Assembly (NCBI RefSeq): GCF_019711395.1
Contig: NZ_JAIGNL010000002.1
Location: forward strand, 186,001-250,000
Length of the DNA stretch: 64,000 bases
DNA from: Qipengyuania xiapuensis
GTDB lineage: Bacteria > Pseudomonadota > Alphaproteobacteria > Sphingomonadales > Sphingomonadaceae
Direction of reading: 5' to 3'
The notes beneath the pieces were generated by a model that saw only the letters and a list, made by a program, of their open reading frames with translations, did not search any database and had not been told where the DNA came from. Numbering within the stretch: the first letter of the stretch is position 1; each line of letters begins with the position of its first letter. This document shows, one piece after another, positions 39,572 through 48,781 of this stretch. A program made the translations under genes and the position numbers.

Positions 39572-40385
39572 CCTGCCTCCGCTCCGGGAAGTCATCGCGC
39601 GCCACGGCCTCAGTGCGTCGAAGGCGCTCGGCCAGAACTTCCTTTTCGACGAACAGCTGCTCGACCGCATTGCCGCGGTTCCGGGCGACCTCGCCGGCAG
39701 GAACGTGCTCGAAGTCGGCCCCGGCCCCGGTGGTCTGACCCGCGCGCTCCTTCGTGCGGGCGCGAAGGTGACCGCGATCGAGATGGACACGCGCTGCCTC
39801 CCCGCCCTGTCCGAACTCGCCATGGCCTTTCCCGACCAGCTGCGCTTGATCGAGGGCGACGCGCTCAAGCTTGATCATGACGACGTGATGGGCGGCGAGC
39901 CCTACGCGGTGCTATCGAACCTGCCCTACAATGTCGGTACCGCCTTGTTCACGCGCTGGATGGGCGGCGAGGAATGGCCGCCGCTCTGGACCTCGCTCAC
40001 GCTGATGTTCCAGCAGGAAGTAGCCCAGCGCATCGTGGCGAAACCCGGAAGTTCGGCCTACGGGCGCCTGGCGGTCCTTGCCCAGTGGCGAGCGCAGGCC
40101 AAGATGGCGATGAAGGTCCACCGCAGCGCCTTCACCCCGCCGCCCAAGGTCATGAGCGCCATCGTCCACGTCGAACCGGGCGAGATGCCCGAGGGCGTGT
40201 CGGCGAAATTGCTCGAACGCCTGACCGAGGCCGCCTTCGGCCAGCGCCGCAAGATGCTGCGCCAGAGCCTCAAGTCCATACCCGGCGCTGTCGACGCGCT
40301 CGAAGGGATCGGCATCGATCCCCAGCGCCGTGCCGAAACGCTCGAAGTCGGCGATTTCGTCCGGCTCGCCCGCGTTCTCGGCTAG
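39564..40385 (+). CDS. rsmA: 16S rRNA dimethyladenosine transferase RsmA (KsgA)
   Basis: 273 residues. The SAM-binding '[16 protein letters not shown]' and catalytic 'NLPYNVGT' motifs are present. It dimethylates two adjacent adenosines near the 3' end of 16S rRNA late in 30S assembly. It starts with GTG overlapping the pdxA stop, completing the conserved lptD-surA-pdxA-rsmA order; apaG/apaH do not follow. Confidence 0.96.
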   Translation: MADLPPLREVIARHGLSASKALGQNFLFDEQLLDRIAAVPGDLAGRNVLEVGPGPGGLTRALLRAGAKVTAIEMDTRCLPALSELAMAFPDQLRLIEGDALKLDHDDVMGGEPYAVLSNLPYNVGTALFTRWMGGEEWPPLWTSLTLMFQQEVAQRIVAKPGSSAYGRLAVLAQWRAQAKMAMKVHRSAFTPPPKVMSAIVHVEPGEMPEGVSAKLLERLTEAAFGQRRKMLRQSLKSIPGAVDALEGIGIDPQRRAETLEVGDFVRLARVLG

Positions 40386-40927
40386 TCTTCGCGCAGCGCC
40401 AGTTTGCGCAGCATCTGTGCGGCAACATCCAGCGACTGGAGCTGGGTCGCATAACGCGCAAAGAGTTCGGGCTCGCAGGCCAGGGCATCGGCCAGTTCCT
40501 CGAGCGCGCCAGCCGATCGTTCCATGTCATCTGCGGTGATCTGCGAGCCGTGAAGCGGCGCGGACATCGCCTGGACATTATCCTGCCCGCGCATCTCCTG
40601 CATGATACGCTGGAAGGCACGGTCGACCGCGCGCTGGGGTTCGGCATTGGGCAGCCAGTGCTGCACGGTGATGCGATCTTCGAAGGAGACGCCAGCCTGG
40701 TCATCCCCCAGCCACACGACCCTCCCCGAAACCGAGAGCGCACCGCGCTGCAGTTCGACATTGCTGCCGACAGCCGGAAGATCGCTACCCTCGATCAGCG
40801 CCCCGATGGGCGAGATATTGCACAGGCGCACGACGCCCGCGCTCTGGGGCGCATGCATGGTGGCGCGGACCAGGATGTCTATCCTGTCCTCGCGACGTTC
40901 CTGGAGGGCTCTGCCTTGTATTTGCAC
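40382..40927 (-). CDS. PilZ domain protein
   Basis: 181 residues. The N-terminal '[14 protein letters not shown]' and '[11 protein letters not shown]' match the RxxxR and (D/N)xSxxG c-di-GMP binding motifs of PilZ, followed by a beta-barrel to about residue 90 and a helical C-terminal extension without a known domain. It would be a cytoplasmic c-di-GMP receptor. The start is GTG with AAGGAA eight bases upstream. Its stop overlaps the rsmA stop on the opposite strand. Confidence 0.83.
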   Translation of the reverse strand: MQIQGRALQERREDRIDILVRATMHAPQSAGVVRLCNISPIGALIEGSDLPAVGSNVELQRGALSVSGRVVWLGDDQAGVSFEDRITVQHWLPNAEPQRAVDRAFQRIMQEMRGQDNVQAMSAPLHGSQITADDMERSAGALEELADALACEPELFARYATQLQSLDVAAQMLRKLALRED

Positions 40928-41003
40928 GACCGTTATTCCTTATAGGTCGCACAGCTTAACCGCGAAACTTTACCAGTCCCTTGACGCGCCGGCAGGCGGT
41001 TTC

Positions 41004-43100
41004 TCAGGCGGCAGCTTTCCTTTTGAGCCTCCACGCGTGCAGAAGCGGTTCGGTATAACCGCTCGGCTGCTCCACGCCCTTGAAAATCAGGTCTTTCGCC
41101 GCGCTGAAGGCAGCGCCGTCCCGGTTTTCGAGCAGCGGCTCGTAGAAGGGATCGCCCGCATTCTGCTCGTCCACCTTGGCGGCCATCCTGTGCAGCGCAT
41201 CCATCACCTGTTCCTCGGTGATAACCCCGTGGAGCAACCAGTTCGCGATGTGCTGGCTCGAGATGCGCAGCGTCGCGCGGTCTTCCATCAGGCCGACATC
41301 GCCCAAGTCGGGCACCTTGGAACAGCCCACGCCCTGATCGATCCAGCGCACCACGTAGCCGAGCAGGCCCTGGCAATTGTTGTCGAGTTCCTCGCGGATT
41401 TCGTCGTCCGTCCAGTTGGTGCCTTCGGCGAGCGGGATGCTCAGCAGCTCGTCGATCTTGGCCGCATCGCCCAGCCCCTTCTGGATCTCGAACACATCCT
41501 CGCGGTGATAGTGGATCGCGTGGAGCGTCGCCGCGGTCGGGCTCGGCACCCATGCGGTATTGGCACCTGCACGCAGATGACCGATCTTCTCGATCATCAT
41601 CTGCCCCATGAGGTCGGGCGCGGCCCACATGCCTTTGCCGATCTGAGCGCGGCCCGACAGGCCATGCGCCAGGCCGATGCCGACATTGCGCGCCTCGTAA
41701 GCCTTGAGCCAGGCGGAGTTCTTCATCTCGCCCTTGCGCATCATCGGGCCGGCACGCATCGAGGTGTGGATCTCGTCACCCGTCCGGTCGAGGAAGCCGG
41801 TGTTGATGAAGACGATCCGGTTCTTCACCGCGTGGATACAGGCGGCAAGGTTGGCCGAGGTGCGACGCTCCTCGTCCATCACACCGACCTTGATCGTGTT
41901 GCGAGGCAACTCGAGCAGGTCCTCGACCGCATCGAACAGATCATTGGTGAAGGCGCATTCCTCGGGCCCGTGCATCTTGGGCTTCACGATGTAGATGCTG
42001 CCTTTCCGGCTGTTGCCGTACTTGCCCAGCCCCGCGACGTCCTGCGCCGAGATCGCGCTGGTCATCACCGCATCGAGAATTCCCTCGGGGATTTCCTTTC
42101 CATCCCACAGCATCGCGGGATTGGTCATCAGGTGACCGACATTGCGCACGAACATCAGGCTGCGCCCGGGCAGCGAGTGCTCCTTCCCCTCGCCGTCCTT
42201 GAAAGTGATATCTTCGGAGAGCGCGCGGGTTACGGTCTTGCCGCCCTTGTCGAAACTTTCGGAAAGGTCGCCCCGGATGATGCCCAGCCAGTTGCGATAG
42301 GCGAGCAGCTTGTCCTCGGCATCGACTGCCGCGACCGAATCCTCGCAGTCGGCGATGGTGGTTAGGGCTGCCTCGAGGACGATATCCGAAATGCCTGCCT
42401 TGTCGGTCTTGCCGACCGGGTGATCGCGGTCGAACTGCACTTCGATGTGAAGCCCGTTGTTGCGGAACAGCAGCCCCTTTTCGGTGTGGCCGACCCACTG
42501 GCTTTCGTCCTCGAGCTTGCCGTCGTGCTCGTCGGCGAGATCGACCCAGCTCTGGTCAACAAGCGGCAGGGTCTCGTCGAGGAACTTGCGCCCTGCAGCG
42601 ATCACTGCCGCGCCGCGTTCCTCGTCGTAACCGCCGGGCTTCGCTGGCGGCGCGTCGAGCGCGTCCGTGCCGTAGAAAGCATCGTAGAGGCTGCCCCAGC
42701 GCGCATTGGCAGCGTTGAGCAAGAAGCGCGCGTTGAGGATCGGCACCACGAGTTGGGGGCCGGCCATGGTTGCGATCTCGGGATCGACATTCTCGGTGCC
42801 GATGGTGAAATCCCCCGGCTCAGGGACGAGATAGCCGATTTCCTCGAGAAAGGCGCGATAGGCAGCCGCGTCATGCGGCTGGTCAGCACGCTCCACGTGC
42901 CAAGCGTCGATCTTCGCCTGCAGGTCCTCGCGCTTCTCGAGCAGCGCGGCATTGCGCGGCGCGAACGAGCCGAGCAGCTGTGCAAAGCCTGCCCAGAAAG
43001 CGTCCGCATCGCGGCCCAGCGGCGGCAGGACGTCGGTTTCGACAAAAGTGGCCAGCGCCGGGTCGACCTCGATACCGGCGCGCGTCACGTAATTGGTCAT
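41004..43100 (-). CDS. glcB: Malate synthase G
   Basis: 698 residues, typical of the long G isoform. '[20 protein letters not shown]', '[21 protein letters not shown]' and '[13 protein letters not shown]' are well conserved. It condenses glyoxylate and acetyl-CoA to malate in the glyoxylate bypass. AGGAG is five bases before the ATG. Isocitrate lyase is not nearby. It is divergent from the M20 hydrolase-ast operon. Confidence 0.95.
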   Translation of the reverse strand: MTNYVTRAGIEVDPALATFVETDVLPPLGRDADAFWAGFAQLLGSFAPRNAALLEKREDLQAKIDAWHVERADQPHDAAAYRAFLEEIGYLVPEPGDFTIGTENVDPEIATMAGPQLVVPILNARFLLNAANARWGSLYDAFYGTDALDAPPAKPGGYDEERGAAVIAAGRKFLDETLPLVDQSWVDLADEHDGKLEDESQWVGHTEKGLLFRNNGLHIEVQFDRDHPVGKTDKAGISDIVLEAALTTIADCEDSVAAVDAEDKLLAYRNWLGIIRGDLSESFDKGGKTVTRALSEDITFKDGEGKEHSLPGRSLMFVRNVGHLMTNPAMLWDGKEIPEGILDAVMTSAISAQDVAGLGKYGNSRKGSIYIVKPKMHGPEECAFTNDLFDAVEDLLELPRNTIKVGVMDEERRTSANLAACIHAVKNRIVFINTGFLDRTGDEIHTSMRAGPMMRKGEMKNSAWLKAYEARNVGIGLAHGLSGRAQIGKGMWAAPDLMGQMMIEKIGHLRAGANTAWVPSPTAATLHAIHYHREDVFEIQKGLGDAAKIDELLSIPLAEGTNWTDDEIREELDNNCQGLLGYVVRWIDQGVGCSKVPDLGDVGLMEDRATLRISSQHIANWLLHGVITEEQVMDALHRMAAKVDEQNAGDPFYEPLLENRDGAAFSAAKDLIFKGVEQPSGYTEPLLHAWRLKRKAAA

Positions 43101-43233
43101 GGAACTCCTCTGGGAAAGCGATTGGCTTCGTGATGTGGACCCGGGGAGGAGTGGCACGACCTATGCCGCCAGCCGTTGACGAATGCAAGGCGCGGGGTGG
43201 ACTTGGAAGCGCGTAAGTCTAAGGAAGTTGCCA

Positions 43234-44442
43234 ATGAAACCGGATATGCCCTCGCAAGCGCTTTTGGACGCCGTGGATGCCGACACGATGCTGGCCGAGG
43301 TACAGGATTGGGCCGCGATCAATACCGGCACGGCCAATATCGATGGCCTCAAGACAATGGCCGGTGTGCTCGCCGATGCGTTTTCCGCGCTGCCCGGCGA
43401 AGTCGAACTCGTCGATCCGGCTATCGTGACCGCAATTTCCGCCGAAGGGCGCGAGTTTGAGAAGCCGCACGGCCAGCACTTGGTGCTGCGTGTGCGTCCC
43501 GAAGCGGAGCGCCGCTTCGTCCTGACCGGGCACATGGATACGGTATTCCCCGTCGACCACCCCTTCCAGGAGACCAAGTGGCTCGACGACGAGACGATCA
43601 ACGGTCCCGGCACGGCCGACATGAAAGGCGGGCTCAACGTCATCCTCCACGCGCTGAAGACCTTCGAGACGATCGAGGGTTCGAACCGCGTGGGCTATGA
43701 CGTGATGGTCAATTCGGACGAGGAAACCGGCAGCCTCGCCAGCCGCGGCCTCATCGAGGAACTGGCGCGCGGGAAATACGCCGCGCTGACCTATGAACCT
43801 TCCGCCCTGCCCGACGGCACGCTCGCCCATGCGCGCGGCGGCACGGGCAATTACTCGATCACCATCACCGGGCGCAGCGCCCACGCGGGCCGCAACCCGC
43901 ACGAGGGGCGCAACGCCATCGTCGCCGCCTCAGACCTCGTCCTGCGCATCAAGGCGCTCGAGGCCGAGGACATCACTGTCAATCCCGCCAAGATCGAGGG
44001 CGGCGCGGCCAACAATGTCGTGCCAGACCTAGCGATCCTGCGCTTCAACATCCGCCCCAAGTCGACCGATGCGATGAACCGCTTCGACGGCGAACTCGAT
44101 GCGATCCTTTCGATGATCGAGAGCGAGCACGAAGTCGGCATCCACCGCCACGGCGGTGTCACCCGGCCGCCCAAGCCGGTCGACGAGAAGGCCCAGCGCC
44201 TGTTCGACCTCGTCAAGACATGCGGCGCCGAGCTCGGCCAGCAGATCGGCTGGAAATCGACCGGCGGCGTTTGCGACGGCAACAATATCGCTGCCACCGG
44301 CGTCCCCGTGGTCGACACCATGGGCGTGCGCGGCGGAGCCATCCATTCGCCCGACGAATTCATGATCGTACCTTCGCTCCGCGAGCGCGCTGCATTGTCC
44401 GCGCTGGTGCTGACGAAGCTATCCACCGGAGACCATTTGTGA
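43234..44442 (+). CDS. M20 family metallohydrolase at the head of the ast operon
   Basis: 402 residues. Metal ligands fit H100-x-D102 ('TGHMDTV'), D129 ('GPGTADMKGG'), E163/E164 ('NSDEETGS', base and ligand) and a His near the end ('AIHSPDEF'). M20 enzymes include DapE, ArgE and carboxypeptidase G2, which cleave acyl or glutamyl amides. AAGGA precedes the ATG. Its stop overlaps the astA GTG, so it belongs with arginine succinylation; removing succinyl from succinylglutamate is an inferred role. Confidence 0.85.
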   Translation: MKPDMPSQALLDAVDADTMLAEVQDWAAINTGTANIDGLKTMAGVLADAFSALPGEVELVDPAIVTAISAEGREFEKPHGQHLVLRVRPEAERRFVLTGHMDTVFPVDHPFQETKWLDDETINGPGTADMKGGLNVILHALKTFETIEGSNRVGYDVMVNSDEETGSLASRGLIEELARGKYAALTYEPSALPDGTLAHARGGTGNYSITITGRSAHAGRNPHEGRNAIVAASDLVLRIKALEAEDITVNPAKIEGGAANNVVPDLAILRFNIRPKSTDAMNRFDGELDAILSMIESEHEVGIHRHGGVTRPPKPVDEKAQRLFDLVKTCGAELGQQIGWKSTGGVCDGNNIAATGVPVVDTMGVRGGAIHSPDEFMIVPSLRERAALSALVLTKLSTGDHL

Positions 44443-45455
44443 CCTTTCGCCTGCGCGCCGCGCATCTTTCCGATCTCGAACACCTTTACGAGATGGCCAA
44501 GCTTACCGGCGGCGGCTTCACCAACCTGCCGGCCGACAAGTCTGCGCTGACCAAGAAGCTCGAGCGTGCGGACGAGGCATTCTCCCGCACCGGAGACGAG
44601 CTCGGCGACGACGTGTTCACGCTGGTCCTCGAAAACACCGAGACGGGTCAGGTTCGCGGCACTTGCCAGCTGTTCACCCAGGTCGGCCAGCAATGGCCCT
44701 TTTATTCCTATCGGCTCAACACGCTGACCCAGCACAGCCAGGAACTCGACCGCACCGTGCGCGCCGAGCTGCTGAGCCTCGTCACCGATCTCGAGGGCTC
44801 CTCCGAAGTCGGCGGATTGTTCCTCCATCCGGGCGAACGCGCAGGCGGACTGGGCCTGTTGCTTGCGCGGAGCCGCTATCTCTTCATCGCCATGCATCGC
44901 AGCCGCTTTGCCGACCGCATCCTCGCCGAACTTCGCGGCGTGATCGACGATCGTGGCGGTTCGCCCTTCTGGGACGGAGTGGCAGGGCGCTTCTTCGGCA
45001 TGACCTTCCAGGAAGCCGACTATTTCAACGCCATCAACGGCAACCAGTTCATCGCCGACCTGATGCCCAAGCATCCGGTCTACGTCGCCATGCTCAACGA
45101 AGAGGCCAAGAAGGTCATCGGCGTGCCGCACCCGACGGGCCGTGCCGCCATGCGCATGCTGGAAAACGAGGGCTTCGCCTACGAAGGCTATGTCGACATT
45201 TTCGACGGCGGCCCGACGATGACCGCGCGCACGGACAACGTGAAGAGCGTTGCAGAAGCACGCCCGGCGAAGGTTTCGGCAATCGATCTCGATATCGGCG
45301 AGCGCGCGCTGGTTGCGACCGGCGAACTCGGTAGCTTCAAGTCCGCCTATGGCATGCGCGAATTCCGTGAAGACGACACCATCGCCATCGACGAGGTCTG
45401 CGCCAAGGCCCTCGACGTCGGCGTCGGTGACACCGTCTGGAGCGTGGCGCGATGA
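44439..45455 (+). CDS. astA: Arginine N-succinyltransferase
   Basis: 338 residues. 'FRLRAAHLSDLEHLYEMAK', 'GGGFTNLP' and 'GGLFLHPGERAGGLGLLLARSRYLFIA' are AstA hallmarks of the GNAT-like family. First step of the AST pathway: arginine plus succinyl-CoA gives N2-succinylarginine. GTG start overlaps the upstream stop, and its own stop overlaps astB (ATGA). Confidence 0.94.
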   Translation: MTFRLRAAHLSDLEHLYEMAKLTGGGFTNLPADKSALTKKLERADEAFSRTGDELGDDVFTLVLENTETGQVRGTCQLFTQVGQQWPFYSYRLNTLTQHSQELDRTVRAELLSLVTDLEGSSEVGGLFLHPGERAGGLGLLLARSRYLFIAMHRSRFADRILAELRGVIDDRGGSPFWDGVAGRFFGMTFQEADYFNAINGNQFIADLMPKHPVYVAMLNEEAKKVIGVPHPTGRAAMRMLENEGFAYEGYVDIFDGGPTMTARTDNVKSVAEARPAKVSAIDLDIGERALVATGELGSFKSAYGMREFREDDTIAIDEVCAKALDVGVGDTVWSVAR

Positions 45456-46702
45456 GCCTCGTCGAGATCAATTTCGACGGGATCGTCGGCCCTTCGCACA
45501 ATTACGCAGGCCTCAGCCTCGGCAATATCGCCAGCGCGAGCCACAAGGGCGACACCTCCTACCCCCGCGCGGCTGCGCTGCAGGGCATTGCCAAGATGCG
45601 TTCCAACATGGCGCTCGGCCTCGCACAGGGCTTCCTGCTGCCACTGCCCCGCCCCAATGGCGATCTCATCCGCGGCCTCGCGATCGACGAGACTGCTCCG
45701 CGCCAGTTGCTCGCCGCCGCATGGTCGGCCTCGAGCATGTGGACCGCCAATGCCGCCACCGTCAGCCCCGCGCCCGATACGGCAGATGGCCGCTGCCACC
45801 TGACCCCGGCCAACCTCGTCACCATGCCGCACCGCGCGCAGGAGTGGCAGGACACGCAGGCGCAGCTCGCCATCGCTTTCGGCGACGAAGAGCATTTCAC
45901 GATCCACGACGCCGTCCTTCCCGCTTTCGGTGACGAGGGCGCGGCAAATCACATGCGCTTTTGCGAGGGTCACGGCGCGCCCGGTGTCGAGGCTTTCGTC
46001 TGGGGCCGCCAGGGCGGCAAGTTTCCCGCGCGCCAGCACGAGCAGGCCAGCCGCGCCATCGCGCGCCTCCATGGTCTCGATCCGGACAAGTGCGTCTTCA
46101 TCGAGCAGAACCCCGAGGCGATCGAAGCCGGCGCCTTCCACAATGACGTGGTCTCCGTGGCGAACGAGCGCGTGCTCTTCACCCACGAGCGCGCCTTCGC
46201 CGATCAGAAGGGTGCATACGAGGCGATCCGCGCAGCCTTCCCCGCGCTCGAAGTGGTCGAAGTCCCGGAAAGCGCGGTCAGCCTCGAGGAGGCGATCCGC
46301 ACCTACCTGTTCAACGCGCAGCTGCTGACCCTGCCCTCGGGCGAAATGGCTTTGGTTGTGCCGAGCGAATGCCAGGAAAGCGCCAGCGTCTGGGCCTATT
46401 GCGAGAGCATGCTCGCCGGCAACGGCCCGATCCGCAAGGTCATACCCGTCGATGTGCGCCAGTCTATGGCCAATGGCGGCGGCCCTGCCTGCCTGCGCCT
46501 GCGCGTCGTCGCGGACCCGGCGACGATCGACCAGCGCTTCATGCTCGACGAAGCCAAGGCTGACCGTATCGAGGCGGTGATTGCCGAGATGTGGCCGGAA
46601 ACCATCGATCCTGCCGATATCGGGACCGAAGAACTCGCGCACCGCGTTATCGAGGCGCGCGAAGCCCTGTTGACTGTCCTATCCTTGGACACCCTCGCCT
46701 AA
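45452..46702 (+). CDS. astB: N-succinylarginine dihydrolase
   Basis: 416 residues. 'EINFDGIVGPSHNYAGLS', 'HNDVVSVAN' (with the catalytic His) and 'MANGGGPACLRLRVV' match AstB. It converts succinylarginine to succinylornithine, releasing CO2 and ammonia. astC, astD and astE are not in the window; the operon ends here. Confidence 0.95.
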   Translation: MSLVEINFDGIVGPSHNYAGLSLGNIASASHKGDTSYPRAAALQGIAKMRSNMALGLAQGFLLPLPRPNGDLIRGLAIDETAPRQLLAAAWSASSMWTANAATVSPAPDTADGRCHLTPANLVTMPHRAQEWQDTQAQLAIAFGDEEHFTIHDAVLPAFGDEGAANHMRFCEGHGAPGVEAFVWGRQGGKFPARQHEQASRAIARLHGLDPDKCVFIEQNPEAIEAGAFHNDVVSVANERVLFTHERAFADQKGAYEAIRAAFPALEVVEVPESAVSLEEAIRTYLFNAQLLTLPSGEMALVVPSECQESASVWAYCESMLAGNGPIRKVIPVDVRQSMANGGGPACLRLRVVADPATIDQRFMLDEAKADRIEAVIAEMWPETIDPADIGTEELAHRVIEAREALLTVLSLDTLA

Positions 46703-46796
46703 ACATGGTTCATAAAAGTTAACCACCTCGACTCTGCGTCGGGCGTTCTTACACTCGGCTCTGGATTAACCACGCGAATCGGCAGGAACGTGTTTG

Positions 46797-46812
46797 TGGC
46801 ACGTTCATTGCA
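46797..46812 (+). promoter_or_regulatory. Sigma-54 promoter upstream of small membrane protein gene
   Basis: TGGCACG, four bases (TTCA), TTGCA, matching the RpoN consensus at all invariant -24 GG and -12 GC positions with the right spacing. It lies about 35 bases before the ATG at 46847 in the same direction, predicting a start near 46823. An inverted repeat TGGTT-N10-AACCA (46706-46725) about 70-90 bases upstream could bind an activator. Confidence 0.75.
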
Positions 46813-46846
46813 ATTCAAGAGGTTAAGAAAGGAGCATCCGCCAACC

Positions 46847-47101
46847 ATGTGGCAGAAGGTCAAAAGGCTATTCGTGATCAAGACGCGCTTCGAAGCGTAT
46901 CTGATCATCTATGCCCTTGCCCTTGGCGCGATGACCCGCGGAGCGCACTACACGGTCGAGTATCCCGGAGTGGGCGGTTACCTGCTGTTTGCGGCAACTG
47001 CCGGCGCGGTATTCCTGGGCGGCGCGAAGATCCTCGACGCTATCCGCTACGAGCAGGACGCGAAGAAGGCCGAAGAGGCCGAGCCGCCCGCTTCCGACTG
47101 A
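46847..47101 (+). CDS. Small two-helix inner membrane protein under sigma-54 promoter
   Basis: 84 residues. A short basic N-terminus (MWQKVKRLFVIKTR) leads into one hydrophobic helix (about 17-29) and a second (about 42-60), followed by a charged, Glu/Lys/Ala-rich cytoplasmic tail. I do not recognise a family. Start at 46847 is chosen because the sigma-54 promoter overlaps any earlier start; AAAGGAG lies 13 bases upstream. Size and control resemble E. coli PspG (a small sigma-54-dependent phage-shock protein), but no sequence homology is claimed. Confidence 0.72.
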   Translation: MWQKVKRLFVIKTRFEAYLIIYALALGAMTRGAHYTVEYPGVGGYLLFAATAGAVFLGGAKILDAIRYEQDAKKAEEAEPPASD

Positions 47102-47121
47102 TTTTCCGACATTTTTTTGAA

Positions 47122-47475
47122 GGTGGGGGTTTCTGTTGCTAGCTACCCCCGGAGCCCCGGAATCCGCTTCTGTTGCCCGGTGGGTCCAACCGCGCTTTAG
47201 CTTTGTAAGATCAGGGCGTTAGCCCGTCAGATTACGCTGCGAGAGCGAGTGCTTCGTTATCGTTGGCACTTGTGTGTTGTGAACAGTTTTACGGGTTACT
47301 CAGCCCGGGCGAAAACACAGTCTTTCAGCACACGTCGATCCTAGTTCGGCCCCGTCAAAAACCGCGTATTTACCGCGGGTTATGGTGGAGCCGCCGGGTA
47401 CTGCCCCCGGGTCCGTTGTACCTATTGCACAGCGCAATTTATCGCCATAGCCGGCCGAAACCGGCAGAACCCATA
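47122..47475 (-). ncRNA. ssrA: Transfer-messenger RNA, circularly permuted two-piece form
   Basis: On the minus strand the acceptor piece comes first and ends in CTCCACCA (47390-47383), with a T-arm-like CGGGGGCAGTACCCGG. After a 29-base intervening segment the coding piece starts GGGGCCG at 47353. GGGGCCG and CGGCTCC form a 7-bp acceptor stem with a G-U at the third pair, the alanine identity element. The tag frame reads ANDNEALALAA. The outer boundaries are estimated from pairing of GGGTTCTG in the acceptor piece with CAGAAACCC near the coding 3' end. It rescues stalled ribosomes with SmpB. The 436 bases between the flanking genes hold only this RNA and a hairpin. Confidence 0.93.
47232..47267 (-). 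other. tmRNA tag-peptide reading frame
   Basis: Twelve codons including TAA read Ala-Asn-Asp-Asn-Glu-Ala-Leu-Ala-Leu-Ala-Ala. With the charged Ala added first, the tag is AANDNEALALAA, the sphingomonad type, ending in the LAA protease signal. Confidence 0.93.
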
Positions 47476-47503
47476 TAGCGATCCATCGCTTAATGTGAAG
47501 TGT

Positions 47504-47530
47504 ACCCCTCCCCCCGCAAGGAAGAGGGGT
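47504..47530 (-). terminator. Hairpin between mscL and ssrA
   Basis: ACCCCTC/GAGGGGT with further inner G-C pairing, directly after the mscL stop on the minus strand. There is no clear T run, so termination would be weak and mscL transcripts may read into ssrA. Confidence 0.5.
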
Positions 47531-47536
47531 TCTCAC

Positions 47537-48004
47537 TCAGCCCATCGGGCCCTTGTCGGGAGCATAATCGGGGCGCGCAGCACGCAGCTCGTCGCGGATT
47601 TCCTTGAGCAGGTCGAGCTCGGTCGGACCCGCGGGCTTTTCTTCCGGCTTGTCTTCGAACTCTTCCATCACCTTCTTGGCGTAGCGCACCAGAAGGAAGA
47701 TGATGAAGGCCAGGATCAGGAAGTTGATGATCGCCGTGATGAAGCTGCCGTAGCCGATCATTGCTGCGCCCGCTTCCTGCAGGGCGGCATAATCGTCGAG
47801 CGGTCCGTCGTACCCTTCGGGCGTGCTCAGCAGGACGAAGTAGCGCGAGAAGTCCGCGCCGCCGAAGATCGCGCCGACCACGGGCATGATGATCTCGTCA
47901 GTCAACGATTTGACGATGGTGGCGAATGCGCCGCCGATGATGACCGCGACCGCAAGATCGATCACGTTACCCTTGGCGATAAATGCCTTGAAATCACTCA
48001 GCAT
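47537..48004 (-). CDS. mscL: Large-conductance mechanosensitive channel MscL
   Basis: 155 residues. 'FKAFIAKGNVIDLAVAVIIGGAFATIV' is the amphipathic helix and TM1; TM2 is near 95-115 ('FITAIINFLILAFIIFLLV'); the C-terminal bundle ends 'LDLLKEIRDELRA'. It opens under membrane tension to release osmolytes. The periplasmic loop is somewhat longer than in E. coli. GAGGGA lies six bases before the ATG. Divergent from lemA. Confidence 0.95.
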   Translation of the reverse strand: MLSDFKAFIAKGNVIDLAVAVIIGGAFATIVKSLTDEIIMPVVGAIFGGADFSRYFVLLSTPEGYDGPLDDYAALQEAGAAMIGYGSFITAIINFLILAFIIFLLVRYAKKVMEEFEDKPEEKPAGPTELDLLKEIRDELRAARPDYAPDKGPMG

Positions 48005-48140
48005 AGACAGTCCCTCTCGCAACCCTGTTTGAGGGCGGAAGTTGTTGCATGACAATTCTATGCTCTCAAGGTCTGCATTCCTTGAATGCACAGTCTGGCG
48101 TGCTATCTAGATAAGACAGTTTGAAAGGGGAACTTCCGAC

Positions 48141-48761
48141 ATGAACCGCATAATCGCCATCCGCACTGCCTTGCTGGGCGCCTTCGCCCTCGCGCTCTCG
48201 GCTTGCGGGATCAATTCGGTCCCCGAGAAGGAAGAAGTCGTCAACGCCCGTTGGGCAGATGTGCAGAGCGCCTACCAGCGCCGCGCCGACCTTGTCCCGA
48301 ATCTCGTCTCGACGGTCCGCGCCGCTGCAGGCTCCGAAGAGGCAATCCTGACGCAGGTCATCGAAGCCCGCGCGCAGGCGACCTCTACTACGATCAATAC
48401 CGGCGATCTCGGAGATGCCGAGAAGTTCCGGCAGTTCGAACAGGCTCAAGGCAATCTCGGCAGCGCTCTCAGCCGCCTGATGGTCGTGGTCGAACGTTAT
48501 CCCGAGCTGCAGAGCCAGCAACGCTTTGCCGATCTGATGGTGGCGCTCGAAGGCACCGAGAATCGGATCGACGCCAGCCGCACCCGCTACAACGAGGCCG
48601 TGCGCGTCTATAACACTGCAATTCGCACCTTCCCCGAAACCATCGGTGCGAACATCATCCACGGTGCAGAGCCCAAGGAAACCTTCCAGGCCGATGCCGC
48701 TGCTCAGACTGCGCCGACGGTCGATTTCGGAGACATGGATCCGGGCGCCAGCGGCAACTGA
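48141..48761 (+). CDS. lemA: LemA family lipoprotein
   Basis: 206 residues. Lipobox 'ALSAC' (Cys 22) is followed by the LemA coiled-coil domain: 'EVVNARWADVQSAYQRRADLVPNLVSTV', 'LMVVVERYPELQSQQRFADLM', 'LEGTENRIDASRTRYNEAVRVYN'. Function is poorly known; it is often next to TPM-domain genes, as here, and may act in the envelope. GGGGAAC precedes the ATG. Confidence 0.92.
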   Translation: MNRIIAIRTALLGAFALALSACGINSVPEKEEVVNARWADVQSAYQRRADLVPNLVSTVRAAAGSEEAILTQVIEARAQATSTTINTGDLGDAEKFRQFEQAQGNLGSALSRLMVVVERYPELQSQQRFADLMVALEGTENRIDASRTRYNEAVRVYNTAIRTFPETIGANIIHGAEPKETFQADAAAQTAPTVDFGDMDPGASGN

Positions 48762-48781
48762 GCGCCTGGGACCACACAAAC

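Noticed and set aside
46718..46772. TTAACCAC repeated twice, resembling CtrA half-sites
   Set aside because: Spacing does not fit TTAA-N7-TTAA and the last base differs from TTAACCAT; the first copy is better read as part of the TGGTT/AACCA dyad.
46699..46908. 69-codon minus-strand frame opposite the small membrane protein gene
   Set aside because: It covers the sigma-54 promoter and the start of the opposite gene, with no ribosome site.
47263..47478. 71-codon plus-strand frame within the ssrA region
   Set aside because: The sequence is fully explained by the permuted tmRNA on the minus strand.
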